Shown: one piece after another, positions 26,367 through 35,159 of the stretch
How the letters are laid out: every line of letters starts with the position of its first letter
Numbering within the stretch: the stretch's first letter is position 1
Assembly (NCBI GenBank): GCA_902571135.1
Contig: CACGAU010000010.1
Coordinates: forward strand, 1 to 35,517
DNA: 35,517 nucleotides
Source of the DNA: an uncultured Pelagibacteraceae bacterium
GTDB lineage: Bacteria > Pseudomonadota > Alphaproteobacteria > Pelagibacterales > Pelagibacteraceae
Reading direction: 5' to 3'
The notes under the pieces: model-generated
The model's input: only the letters and a program-made list of their open reading frames with translations
The model's database searches: none
Told to the model about the DNA's origin: nothing
Program-made: the position numbers and the translations under genes

Positions 26367-26822
26367 ATGATCACTATTGAAGAATTCAAAAAAAAACAGT
26401 CTGAAACCTCTAGATTGATTGGTTTAGATCTTGGTTCAAAAAGAATCGGTGTATCAATTTGTGATGAAAAACAGTCAATAGCCACACCTTTTAAAACGAT
26501 CAATAAAACCAATAATGATGATCTAATCAACGAATTAAAAAAAATAATAGAGGAAAACAATATTAAAGGAATTGTCATTGGATATCCAATTAACATGGAT
26601 GGTTCATTAGGTCCTTCTGCTCAATCAGTAAGTGATGTATCTAAAAATATAGACCAAAATGTTGATGTAGATGTTTGTTTATGGGATGAAAGACTTTCAA
26701 CCGTTGGTGCATTTAATCTATCCAGTCAACTTGATGTTAATGTTTCTAAGCGTGAAAAAAACATAGATCAAAATGCAGCTGCATTTATTCTCCAAGGAGC
26801 TATAGATTATTTAAATAATTAA
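26367..26822 (+). CDS. ruvX: Putative pre-16S rRNA nuclease / Holliday junction resolvase-like (YqgF family)
   Basis: RNase H-fold protein of 151 aa, homologous to E. coli YqgF, which is reported to mature the 5' end of 16S rRNA. Visible are RLIGLDLGSKRIGVSICDE (the first Asp of the active site), IVIGYPINMDGSLGPSA and LWDERLSTVGA, ending in the helix with DQNAAAFILQGAIDYL, the classic YqgF tail with the last acidic residue. It opens the plus-strand run and is separated from pyrB by 42 bp. If rnc is truly broken, this would be another rRNA-processing enzyme that remains. Confidence 0.93.
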   Translation: MITIEEFKKKQSETSRLIGLDLGSKRIGVSICDEKQSIATPFKTINKTNNDDLINELKKIIEENNIKGIVIGYPINMDGSLGPSAQSVSDVSKNIDQNVDVDVCLWDERLSTVGAFNLSSQLDVNVSKREKNIDQNAAAFILQGAIDYLNN

Positions 26823-26864
26823 TCCTTGCCATTTAGGGGCTTTATAGCTATAGAGTTAATTTTA

Positions 26865-27806
26865 ATGGCAATTAAAACCAATAAAGCTATTAAAATCTCA
26901 CAAAAACATCTGTTAGGTATCCAAGATTTATCAGTTAATGATATTAATTATATCCTGGATGAGTCAGAAGCTTTCATAAAATTAAACCAGAGTAAAAATA
27001 AAAAAATTGATGTGTTAAGAGGCAAAACACAAATAAACTTATTCTTTGAGCCATCAACTAGAACACAAAGCTCATTTGAACTTGCTGGAAAAAGACTTGG
27101 TGCAGACGTCATGTCAATGAATATGGGTAACTCGGCTATTAAAAAAGGTGAAACTTTGATTGATACGGCCATGACCTTAAATGCAATGCATCCTGATATA
27201 ATTGTGATCAGACATCAAGACTCCGGTGCTTGTAATCTGTTATCTCAAAAAGTTAATTGTGTCGTTCTAAACGCTGGTGATGGTAGACGTGAGCATCCTA
27301 CTCAAGCGTTATTAGATGCATTAACAATTAGAAATCGAAAAAAAAAAATTCAAGGATTAAAAATAGCTATATGTGGAGACATACTTCATTCAAGAGTAGC
27401 TAGATCAAATATTTATCTTCTTACAATGTTAGGAGCAGAAGTTAATATAGTTGCGCCATCCAATCTTATGCCAAAAGAAATTGAAAAATTTGGTGTTAAC
27501 ACTTTTACTGATATGAAAAAGGGTCTCAAAGATTGTGATATTGTAATGATGCTTAGATTACAAAATGAAAGAATGACCAGTTCATATCTTTCATCGAACA
27601 GAGAGTACTACGAATATTATGGATTAACACCAGATAAACTTGATCATGCAAAATCAGATGCCTTAATTATGCATCCTGGTCCAATGAATAGAGGAATTGA
27701 AATTGATACAAGATTAGCTGATGACATAAACAAGAGTGTAATTAAGGAACAAGTTGAATTAGGTGTTGCTGTAAGAATGGCATGTTTAAAAATATTTTGT
27801 GAATAA
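26865..27806 (+). CDS. pyrB: Aspartate carbamoyltransferase catalytic subunit
   Basis: Joins carbamoyl phosphate to aspartate, the first committed step of pyrimidine synthesis. I use the ATG at 26865 (313 aa, family length); the frame is open from a TTG at 26826, which adds 13 unconserved residues. Motifs are [13 protein letters not shown] (carbamoyl-phosphate loop), the 80s-type loop [24 protein letters not shown] and LRLQNERM. No pyrI regulatory gene is near. The stop touches the ATG of the pyrC-like gene, the arrangement found where PyrB forms a complex with an inactive dihydroorotase. Confidence 0.95.
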   Translation: MAIKTNKAIKISQKHLLGIQDLSVNDINYILDESEAFIKLNQSKNKKIDVLRGKTQINLFFEPSTRTQSSFELAGKRLGADVMSMNMGNSAIKKGETLIDTAMTLNAMHPDIIVIRHQDSGACNLLSQKVNCVVLNAGDGRREHPTQALLDALTIRNRKKKIQGLKIAICGDILHSRVARSNIYLLTMLGAEVNIVAPSNLMPKEIEKFGVNTFTDMKKGLKDCDIVMMLRLQNERMTSSYLSSNREYYEYYGLTPDKLDHAKSDALIMHPGPMNRGIEIDTRLADDINKSVIKEQVELGVAVRMACLKIFCE

Positions 27807-29093
27807 ATGAAAAAACAATACTTTATAAATGCAAACATTATAGATCCTCATAATTCCATAAACGAAAATGGTGGATTAATAATTGGAGAAGACGGAAAGA
27901 TAGAAGCAATAGGAAAAAAGGTAAATACAAACAATTTACCAACTAGAGAAAAACCTACTGACTTAAAAGGTAAATATATATTTCCTGGTATAGTGGATAT
28001 GAGAGTTTTTGTAGGCGAACCAGGTTATGAATATAAAGAGAATTTTAGGACTTTAAGTAATGCAGCATTATCTGGAGGAGTAACTTCTGTCGTAACCATG
28101 CCTAATACAGATCCAATTATAGATAATGTATCAATTGTAGATTTTTTAAAAAGAAGAGGACGTGATAAGTCTAAAATAAATATCTTTCCTTGCGCATCAT
28201 TAACTCAAAACACTGATGGCACCAATATGACTGAATTTGGGTTACTAGCTAAAAAAGGAATTATTGCTTTTACTGACGGAGTAAAAACAATTCAAAATAC
28301 TAGACTTATGTCTAGAATTATGAATTCAGCTAAAGATTTGGGATGTCTTATAATGCAACATGCTGAAGATTATGATTTAGCTAAAAATGGCATGATTAAT
28401 TCTGGTATTATTGCAACAAAACTAGGCTTATCAAGTATACCAGATATTGCTGAAAGAATCATAATTGAAAGAGATCTTGCTCTCTTAGAAAAAACTAAAT
28501 GTAGATATCATATATCTCAACTATCAGCTGGAAAATCTGTAGATATAATTAAGGAACGTAAACAAAATGTTAAATTTACTTGCGGCGTATCAATAAATAA
28601 TCTTTCATTAAATGAAAATGATATTGGAGATTTTAGAACATTTTTAAAATTATCACCTCCACTGAGAAGAGAAGAAGATCGAGAAGCTTTGGTTCAAGGA
28701 TTAAAAGATAAAACTATTGATGTAATTGTTTCTGACCATAAACCTGAAGATGAAGAATCTAAAAGATTAACTTTTGCGCAAGCTGCAACAGGTGCATCTG
28801 GTATTGAAACATTGTTATCTTTAAGTTTAGAATTATTTCATAATGGATCTGTAAAACTTGAAACAATAATTCAAGCTTTAACCTCTAACCCAGCAAAAAT
28901 ACTAAATATAAATAAAGGAAACCTGTCTATTGGTAATGACGCAGATTTTTGTATAGTAGATATCAATAAACCATGGATTGTAAAAAAAGAAAATTTAATC
29001 TCTAAATCTAAAAATACTTCAATTGAGGATAAGAAACTTCAAGGAAAAGTAACCAATACATTTGTAAAAGGTAAAGAATTATTTAAAATATAA
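27807..29093 (+). CDS. pyrC: Dihydroorotase-like protein lacking the metal site, probable structural partner of PyrB
   Basis: Type I dihydroorotase homologue, 428 aa, full length. Fold motifs are intact: YIFPGIVDMRVFVGEPGYEY, TMPNTDPIIDN, MQHAEDYDL and SDHKPEDEE. The metal-binding HxH of active enzymes, normally in DxHxHxREPG, reads D64-M-R66-V-F68-V-G-EPG. Both histidines and the substrate-binding Arg are replaced. Later sites are also altered: the final His of the HxxH motif is Q228, the usual PHH region is INN (253-255), and DHAPH reads DHKPE. Only H175, H225 and D300 of the expected set look retained. Such pseudo-dihydroorotases (PyrC' of Pseudomonas) are needed to assemble PyrB. It starts directly at the pyrB stop. 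A catalytic dihydroorotase must then lie elsewhere. Confidence 0.9.
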   Translation: MKKQYFINANIIDPHNSINENGGLIIGEDGKIEAIGKKVNTNNLPTREKPTDLKGKYIFPGIVDMRVFVGEPGYEYKENFRTLSNAALSGGVTSVVTMPNTDPIIDNVSIVDFLKRRGRDKSKINIFPCASLTQNTDGTNMTEFGLLAKKGIIAFTDGVKTIQNTRLMSRIMNSAKDLGCLIMQHAEDYDLAKNGMINSGIIATKLGLSSIPDIAERIIIERDLALLEKTKCRYHISQLSAGKSVDIIKERKQNVKFTCGVSINNLSLNENDIGDFRTFLKLSPPLRREEDREALVQGLKDKTIDVIVSDHKPEDEESKRLTFAQAATGASGIETLLSLSLELFHNGSVKLETIIQALTSNPAKILNINKGNLSIGNDADFCIVDINKPWIVKKENLISKSKNTSIEDKKLQGKVTNTFVKGKELFKI

Positions 29094-29095
29094 AA

Positions 29096-29674
29096 ATGGA
29101 ACTTTTTATAATAGGTATAATCTCATACCTAATGGGATCAATTCCTTTTGGATTAATTTTAACTAAAATATTTTTAAAAAAAGATATTAGAGAGATAGGC
29201 TCTGGCAATATTGGCGCAACAAATGCTTTAAGAACTGGTAATAAACTAATTGGTTATTCCACACTAATACTTGATGTATTAAAAGCAGTAATACCTGTTT
29301 TATACGTAAAAATTAATTTTCCTGATGCAGTATATATATCAGCTTTATGTGCTTTTATAGGCCATGTGTTTCCTGTTTGGTTAAAATTTAAAGGTGGCAA
29401 AGGTGTAGCTACATATGTTGGGATACTTTTTTCTTTAAATATTATTTTTGGTTTAGTATTTGGTGTTTGCTGGTTAATAACTTTTTTTATTTCTAAATAT
29501 TCATCTTTAGCTTCCTTGATAGGATCACTTTCTATACCTGTTTATATTTTAATTTTGGGGGGTTTAGAAAATGTATTTTTTTACGTAATAATGTTTATTT
29601 TGATATTTTTTACCCATAGAGAAAATATTAAACGCTTGAAAAATAAAGAAGAAACTAAGACAAAAATTTATTAA
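29096..29674 (+). CDS. plsY: Glycerol-3-phosphate acyltransferase PlsY
   Basis: Integral membrane enzyme that acylates position 1 of glycerol 3-phosphate using acyl phosphate, the first step of phospholipid synthesis. It has 192 aa with about five hydrophobic segments. The three family motifs are visible: GSIPFGLILTK (14-24), GSGNIGATNALR (36-47) and KFKGGKGVATYVG (about 98-110). It follows the pyrC-like gene after 2 bp. dprA, which sits between plsY and topA in many proteobacteria, is absent here: topA starts 37 bp later. Confidence 0.94.
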   Translation: MELFIIGIISYLMGSIPFGLILTKIFLKKDIREIGSGNIGATNALRTGNKLIGYSTLILDVLKAVIPVLYVKINFPDAVYISALCAFIGHVFPVWLKFKGGKGVATYVGILFSLNIIFGLVFGVCWLITFFISKYSSLASLIGSLSIPVYILILGGLENVFFYVIMFILIFFTHRENIKRLKNKEETKTKIY

Positions 29675-29683
29675 TTTGACTAT

Positions 29684-29704
29684 CAAACTCTTTTGAGTAG
29701 TTTG
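29684..29704 (+). terminator. Weak imperfect hairpin between plsY and topA
   Basis: CAAACTC-TTTT-GAGTAGTTTG can fold with a 3 to 4 bp inner stem (ACTC/GAGT) or a bulged outer stem (CAAAC/GTTTG), followed by TTATTTT. It is the only hairpin-like element I see in the short gaps of this plus-strand run. The stem is short and AT-rich, so it may be a weak attenuator or nothing. Confidence 0.2.
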
Positions 29705-29711
29705 TTATTTT

Positions 29712-32297
29712 ATGAATCTAGTCATAGTTGAAAGCCCAGCTAAAGCAAAAACAATTAATAAATATTTAGGTGATAACTATACTGTATTAGCTAGTTATGG
29801 TCATATTAGAGATCTTCCTTCAAAAAATGGATCTGTTGATCCTGATCAAAATTTTAAAATGGAATGGGAAGTTGATAGCTTTTCAAAAAAATATTTAAAA
29901 GAAATTACTGATGCTGCGAAAGATTCATCAAAAATAATTCTTGCTACTGACCCAGATCGTGAGGGTGAAGCAATAGCATGGCATGTAAAAGAATATTTAG
30001 AAGAAAAAAAACTTTTAAAGGATAAAGAAATTGAACGTGTGGTATTTAATGAAATAACAAAAAAAGCTGTCACTCATGGTATTGAAAATCCAAGACAGAT
30101 AGAGCCATTATTAGTTGATGCATATATGGCAAGAAGAGCATTAGATTATTTGGTGGGATTTAATATATCACCAATACTTTGGACTAAATTACCTGGTTCA
30201 AAATCTGCCGGTAGAGTTCAATCTGTTGCACTGAAATTGATTACTGAAAGAGAGCATGACATTGAATTGTTCAAACCTGAAGAGTTTTGGACTTTGAGTA
30301 TTAATTTTCAGGATAAAAACAAAAGCAGAATTACAGCAAGTATCTCTCAACTTGATGGAGAAAAAATTGAAAAATTTTCATTTAAAAATAAAAAGGAAAT
30401 TGAAACTGCAATTTCCAATATTAAGTCCAAAAAATTTAACATAAGTGATATTTCCTCCAAAGTTGTTAGCAGAAATCCCTCAGGACCCTTTACTACTTCA
30501 ACGCTTCAGCAGGTTGCTTCTAGTAGATTGGGTTTTGGTGCATCGAGAACAATGCAAATAGCACAAAAACTTTATCAAGGAATAGAAATTGAGGGAGATA
30601 CAGTTGGGCTAATTACTTATATGAGAACAGATGGAACTAATTTATCAGCTGATGCTGTCTCTGATTTTAGAAATTTTATTAAAAAAGAATATGGTAACCA
30701 ATACTTGCCAGAAAATCCAAATAATTACTCAGGAAAAAAAGCAAAAAATGCTCAGGAAGCTCATGAAGCAATAAGACCAACTGATATTAATAGAAATCCA
30801 GATTCTGTTAAAAAGTATTTAAGTTCTGACCAGCAAAAATTATATTCTTTAATTTGGTCTAGAGCTCTATCGTCTCAAATGGAAACAGCAAAATTTGATA
30901 GAAATACAATAACGATTGAGTCTGAAGACGGCAAAACTATATGTAAATCAAGCGGATCGGTTTTGAGATTTGATGGATTTTTAAAAATTTACTCAAATCA
31001 AAGCAAAGAAGATGATGAGCAAATTTTACCTAAGATGTCAAAAGGACCAATTAATATTGAAGCTCTTATTGATGAACAGCATTTCACGCAACCTCCGCCA
31101 CGATACTCGGAGGCAAGCTTGGTTAAAAAATTAGAAGAGCTAGGTATTGGAAGACCTTCTACTTACGCAAGTATAATTTCAACAATAGCAAATAGAGGGT
31201 ATGCAGAAATAGTTAATAAAAGATTTTTTCCAACTGACAGAGGTAAATTAATTTCTGCATTTTTGGAAAAACTATTTTCAAAGTATGTGGATTATAATTT
31301 TACAGCTGGTCTAGAGGATCAATTAGATGAAATTACCTCAGGTAAAGAAAGTTGGTTAAAAGTTCTAGAGATGTTTTGGAAAGATTTTAATAGCAATGTT
31401 TCTGAAGTAAAAGAAAAAAGAACCAGAGAAGTTTTGGATCTTTTAAATGAGAGTTTAGGAGCATTAATATTTGATACTGATAAAGATGGTAATATTGTTA
31501 GAAAATGTCAGTTATGTGAAACAGGCTCCCTAAGTTTAAAAAATAGTTTTAGAGGAGGAGCTTTTATAGGATGTTCCAATTATCCAGAGTGTAAATTTAC
31601 TAGACCATTATCAAAAGCTAAAGCTGCTGCTCAGTCACAACTAGCAGAGCCTAAATTTCTTGGCAAACATGAAAATGGAAATGATATTTTTCTAAAAAAT
31701 GGAAGGTTTGGTCCTTATCTTCAATATGAGAAAGTTATTGAGCAAAATATTGAGGAAGAAAAACCTAAAAAGAGAAAAAAAACAAAAAAAAATAAATCTG
31801 ATGTTAATGAATTATTAAAAAACGTATCAATTCCAAAAGGAATTGAGTTGGAAAGTATTGATTTAGATAAAGCTAAATTTTTATGTTCACTTCCTAAATC
31901 ATTGGGTACCAATCCAGAAAATCAAAAGGAAATTACCTTAAATACAGGTAGATTCGGACCATATTTAAAATGCGAAAATAAATCAGCTAGAATAGAAAAT
32001 GTTGAAGAAATTTTTTCAATTGGATTAAATAGAGCCATTACATTAATTGCTGAGGCAAAACCTGGAAGAATGTCTTCTTCAATTATAAAAGACCTGGGAG
32101 AACATCCTGAAGATAAAAAACCAGTTCGAATCATGAAAGGTCAATATGGACCTTATATTAAATATAAATCTCTAAATGCAACAATACCCGAGGAAAAAGA
32201 CCCGGTAGAGCTGACAATGGAAGAGGCACTCATACTAATTGAGAAAAGAAGAGAATACGATAAAAATAAAAAATCTAAAAATAAGAAAAAAAAATGA
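29712..32297 (+). CDS. topA: DNA topoisomerase I
   Basis: Type IA topoisomerase that relaxes negative supercoils. It has 861 aa. The TOPRIM domain begins NLVIVESPAKAKTI and holds ATDPDREGEAIAWH (78-91). The catalytic tyrosine is Y303 in LITYMRTDGTN. The C-terminal part has one four-Cys zinc finger (C599, C602, C621, C627), then at least three FGPY/YGPY-type Toprim_C repeats (GRFGPYLQ, GRFGPYLK, GQYGPYIK), and ends in a Lys-rich tail with poly-Lys. One zinc finger plus repeats is the alphaproteobacterial layout. Long A-runs in the 31770-31800 region stay in frame. It overlaps the next gene by 4 bp (ATGA). Confidence 0.96.
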   Translation: MNLVIVESPAKAKTINKYLGDNYTVLASYGHIRDLPSKNGSVDPDQNFKMEWEVDSFSKKYLKEITDAAKDSSKIILATDPDREGEAIAWHVKEYLEEKKLLKDKEIERVVFNEITKKAVTHGIENPRQIEPLLVDAYMARRALDYLVGFNISPILWTKLPGSKSAGRVQSVALKLITEREHDIELFKPEEFWTLSINFQDKNKSRITASISQLDGEKIEKFSFKNKKEIETAISNIKSKKFNISDISSKVVSRNPSGPFTTSTLQQVASSRLGFGASRTMQIAQKLYQGIEIEGDTVGLITYMRTDGTNLSADAVSDFRNFIKKEYGNQYLPENPNNYSGKKAKNAQEAHEAIRPTDINRNPDSVKKYLSSDQQKLYSLIWSRALSSQMETAKFDRNTITIESEDGKTICKSSGSVLRFDGFLKIYSNQSKEDDEQILPKMSKGPINIEALIDEQHFTQPPPRYSEASLVKKLEELGIGRPSTYASIISTIANRGYAEIVNKRFFPTDRGKLISAFLEKLFSKYVDYNFTAGLEDQLDEITSGKESWLKVLEMFWKDFNSNVSEVKEKRTREVLDLLNESLGALIFDTDKDGNIVRKCQLCETGSLSLKNSFRGGAFIGCSNYPECKFTRPLSKAKAAAQSQLAEPKFLGKHENGNDIFLKNGRFGPYLQYEKVIEQNIEEEKPKKRKKTKKNKSDVNELLKNVSIPKGIELESIDLDKAKFLCSLPKSLGTNPENQKEITLNTGRFGPYLKCENKSARIENVEEIFSIGLNRAITLIAEAKPGRMSSSIIKDLGEHPEDKKPVRIMKGQYGPYIKYKSLNATIPEEKDPVELTMEEALILIEKRREYDKNKKSKNKKKK

Positions 32298-32545
32298 AAA
32301 AAATACTAATAACTCTAATTGTCTTTATTTTATCTTCAAGTGTTTCAATTGCTGATGAAAGTGATTGCACAGGAATTAAAAAACTTTCAAAAGAATATCT
32401 AACGTGTAAAGCTAAAAATATTAAAGATGGTGCTAATGATATGAATAATAAGATAAAAGAAGGTTCTGCCAATAAAACTGAGCAAATAAAAGAAGGAACA
32501 AAAAATATTTTTAAAAAGATTAAAAATAAAATTATAAAAAACTAA
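32294..32545 (+). CDS. Small secreted protein with four 11-residue repeats, function unknown
   Basis: I do not recognise a family. It has 83 aa. A signal peptide (MKKILITLIVFILSSSVSIA, residues 1-20) has a likely cleavage at A20/D21, and two cysteines (C25, C38) could form a disulphide in the periplasm. From residue 40 to the end the sequence is four consecutive 11-residue units, with Ile at 43, 54, 65 and 76 and the core IKDG, IKEG, IKEG, IKNK. The pattern is amphipathic and very basic, like 11-mer repeats of LEA or synuclein-type helices. It starts within the topA stop (ATGA), so it is translationally coupled to it. There is a 7 bp gap to the RidA-family gene. Confidence 0.75.
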   Translation: MKKILITLIVFILSSSVSIADESDCTGIKKLSKEYLTCKAKNIKDGANDMNNKIKEGSANKTEQIKEGTKNIFKKIKNKIIKN

Positions 32546-32552
32546 ATTAATT

Positions 32553-33014
32553 ATGAATTTTGAAAAAAAAATTGCAGAACTTAAAATTTTACTACCAGAA
32601 GCAAAACCGCCTGTTGGGTCATATGTTGCAACAAAAATATCTGGAAATCTATTATTTATATCAGGTCAAATTTCAATAGATGAAAATGGTAATTTAATAA
32701 AAGGAAAGATTGGAAAAGATTTATCAGTAGAAGAAGGATATAATGCAGCAGAAAGATGTGGTTTAAGTATAATATCTCAAGCAAAAGTAGCTTGTAATGG
32801 AGATCTTTCAAAGATTAAATCGTGTATAAAATTAACTGGGTTTGTTAATTCAACAAATGACTTTACTGATCAACCAAAAGTAATTAATGGTGCATCAGAT
32901 TTAATTGCTACTGTGTTTGGTGATGCTGGGATGCACACTAGAGCAGCTGTAAGTACAAATAGTTTGCCACTCGGTGTATCTGTCGAAGTTGATGCAATAT
33001 TTGAATTAAATTAA
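32553..33014 (+). CDS. RidA / YjgF-YER057c-UK114 family protein
   Basis: Trimeric small protein of 153 aa from the RidA superfamily. Members deaminate reactive enamine/imine intermediates or have other roles. Visible are LLFISGQISIDENGN (about 33-47), the middle KSCIKLTGFVNS, and the C-terminal RAAVSTNSLPLGVSVEVDAIF. This sequence belongs to the longer YjgF_endoribonuclease-like subgroup, which begins with a helix (IAELKILLPEAKPPVGSYV). The canonical RidA substrate arginine context (RxxV) is not clearly present, so I do not call it RidA itself. Its stop abuts the ugd stop with zero bases. Confidence 0.87.
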   Translation: MNFEKKIAELKILLPEAKPPVGSYVATKISGNLLFISGQISIDENGNLIKGKIGKDLSVEEGYNAAERCGLSIISQAKVACNGDLSKIKSCIKLTGFVNSTNDFTDQPKVINGASDLIATVFGDAGMHTRAAVSTNSLPLGVSVEVDAIFELN

Positions 33015-34313
33015 TTATCTTCCAATCCCAAAATATTTTATATTTAATTTCTTCATTTGTAGTGGAGAATAGAGATTTCTCATATCAAAAACTTTAAAGT
33101 TATTTTTTTTTACTAATTTTTTAAAATTTAATAATTTAAAATCATTCCATTCTGTATGTAGAATAATTAAATCTGCATTTAAACATGCTGTTCTTAAACT
33201 GTTTGAGTATTTTACATTTTTTAAATGTTTAAATTCATTCTTCTCACCTGAAGGATCATAGTAGGTAATTTTACAATTTTTTTTATTAAAATAATTTATC
33301 ATTGGTATACTTGTAGCTTCACGCATATCATCAGTGTTAGGCTTAAATGTAACGCCTAAAAAAGTAATTTTTTTATTTGTTAATTTATCGTTTAAAATAA
33401 ATTTTACTTTTTCAATTAATGAGAGTTTTCGTGAATTATTTGAGCTAACTACACTTTTTACAATTGACATATTTGTTTTAAATTTTTTACCAATATCAAT
33501 TAATGCTCGTGTATCTTTAGGGAAACATGATCCACCGTAGGCAGGTCCTGCTCTTAAAAATCTATCTCCAATACGTTGGTCAGAACCCATCCCTAAAGAA
33601 ACATCTTTGACATCTACACCAGTTTGCTCACATAAATTTGCAATTTCGTTGATAAATGAAATCTTAGTAGCTAGGAATGAGTTTGATGCGTATTTAATTA
33701 ATTCCGCACCTCTTCGTGACGTATTAAAATAACGGCTTGATTTTTTAATTATAGGCAAATAAAGCGATTTAAGTATTTTGTTTGCTTTTTTGCTGTCTGT
33801 TCCAATGATTACTCGATCAGGATAAATAAAATCCCTTATAGCCTCGCCTTCTCTGAGAAATTCTGGATTAGATACGACATCAATAAGTTTTTTATTTTTT
33901 AAATTTTTCAATATTTTTTCAATTTTATCTCCAGTTGTAACTGGGACAGTAGATTTGGTTACAATTATTTTATATTTTTTAATTAATTTTTTTAACTCAC
34001 GCGTAACATTAAATACATATTTTAAATCAGCCGAATTACTATTTTTTTTAGTTGGCGTACCTACGCAAATAAAAATAATATCAGAATTAAAAACTGCTTT
34101 TTTAAGATCAGTTGTAAAAAACAATCTTTTTTGTTTATAATTTTTTTTTAAAATTTCCTCTAAACCCGGTTCATATATTGGGACTAATCCTTTATTTAAG
34201 GAATTAATTTTATTTATATCACTATCAACACAATAAACTGTATTACCTAAATCAGAGAAACACACTCCACTCACTAAACCAACATAACCAGTACCGATCA
34301 TACACAGCTTCAT
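33015..34313 (-). CDS. ugd: UDP-glucose 6-dehydrogenase
   Basis: Oxidises UDP-glucose twice with NAD+ to UDP-glucuronate for surface polysaccharide. It has 432 aa. The NAD motif is MIGTGYVGLVSG (5-16). Also visible are FICVGTPT (81-88), STVPVTTGDK, NPEFLREGEAI (149-159), the NAD/sugar-binding Lys and the catalytic Cys263 in GGSCFPKDTRAL. FLGVTFKPNTDDMREA marks the C-terminal domain. It overlaps galU by 4 bp (ATGA), so it uses the UDP-glucose made by the gene just upstream. Confidence 0.96.
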   Translation of the reverse strand: MKLCMIGTGYVGLVSGVCFSDLGNTVYCVDSDINKINSLNKGLVPIYEPGLEEILKKNYKQKRLFFTTDLKKAVFNSDIIFICVGTPTKKNSNSADLKYVFNVTRELKKLIKKYKIIVTKSTVPVTTGDKIEKILKNLKNKKLIDVVSNPEFLREGEAIRDFIYPDRVIIGTDSKKANKILKSLYLPIIKKSSRYFNTSRRGAELIKYASNSFLATKISFINEIANLCEQTGVDVKDVSLGMGSDQRIGDRFLRAGPAYGGSCFPKDTRALIDIGKKFKTNMSIVKSVVSSNNSRKLSLIEKVKFILNDKLTNKKITFLGVTFKPNTDDMREATSIPMINYFNKKNCKITYYDPSGEKNEFKHLKNVKYSNSLRTACLNADLIILHTEWNDFKLLNFKKLVKKNNFKVFDMRNLYSPLQMKKLNIKYFGIGR

Positions 34314-35125
34314 AATTTGCCTATTTCTATCGAAGAATTTATATAACCATTCATCGTACCACAGTCCAGATATTTACCTTCAAAATTATGTGCTATAAAT
34401 TTTTCTTTATCATTTATTAATAGTTGAATAGCATCTGTAATATGCACCTCTTTACCTCTTTTAGGTTTTAAAGATTTAATTTTATTAAAAATTGATCGAG
34501 GTAAAATATATCTTCCAATAACTGCATTATTTGACGGAGCTTCTCTTTCAGAAGGTTTTTCCACAACACCATCTATAATAAAGTTTCTATTATTTAATTT
34601 TTTATTAATCTTATATATACCCCATCGAGAAACATTATTTTTTTTAACTTTCATAGAAGCCATAACTGAAGCATTGTATTTTTGATGAACTTTAATCATT
34701 GCTTTAGAGCAATTTTTTTTAATTATTAAATCATCTGGTAGTAACATTAAGAAATATTTATTTTTTATATATTTTTGTGTTTTAAGAACTGCATCTCCTG
34801 TGCCTTTCGGTGTATTTTGAAATACAAACTTAATTTTTTTTTTATATTTAATTATCTTCTTGTACTCATTAATTATTCTGGGGTCTTTCTTTTTTTTAAT
34901 TATTTTTTTATAAAATTGGTCACTATAAAAATATTTTTTTATCATTAATTTTTTAGAAGAGATTATAAATATAATTTCTTTAATACCTGCTTCAATACAC
35001 TCGTTTAGAATATACTCAATACCAGGTCTCCCATTAATGGGTAAAAGTTCTTTTGCAAAAACACTTGTTAAAGGAAGTAATCTAGTTCCAAGGCCAGCTA
35101 ATGGAATAATTGCTTGTTTAATCAT
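34310..35125 (-). CDS. galU: UTP--glucose-1-phosphate uridylyltransferase
   Basis: Makes UDP-glucose from UTP and glucose 1-phosphate. It has 271 aa, close to the GalU norm. The nucleotide-binding N-terminus is AIIPLAGLGTRLLPLT (5-20), then KELLPINGRPGIEYIL. Later markers are GTGDAVL, LLPDDLII, VEKPSEREAPSN, IGRYILPRSIF and the C-terminal YLDCGTMNGYI. It is divergent from panC across 34 bp, which must hold both promoters; I see no clear hexamers there. Confidence 0.95.
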   Translation of the reverse strand: MIKQAIIPLAGLGTRLLPLTSVFAKELLPINGRPGIEYILNECIEAGIKEIIFIISSKKLMIKKYFYSDQFYKKIIKKKKDPRIINEYKKIIKYKKKIKFVFQNTPKGTGDAVLKTQKYIKNKYFLMLLPDDLIIKKNCSKAMIKVHQKYNASVMASMKVKKNNVSRWGIYKINKKLNNRNFIIDGVVEKPSEREAPSNNAVIGRYILPRSIFNKIKSLKPKRGKEVHITDAIQLLINDKEKFIAHNFEGKYLDCGTMNGYINSSIEIGKL

Positions 35126-35159
35126 TTAAATGTTTTACTTATCTATTATTTTAATACAA

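Noticed and set aside
26826..26864. TTG start extending pyrB by 13 residues
   Set aside because: The ATG at 26865 gives the normal 313 aa protein, and the extra residues match nothing in the family.
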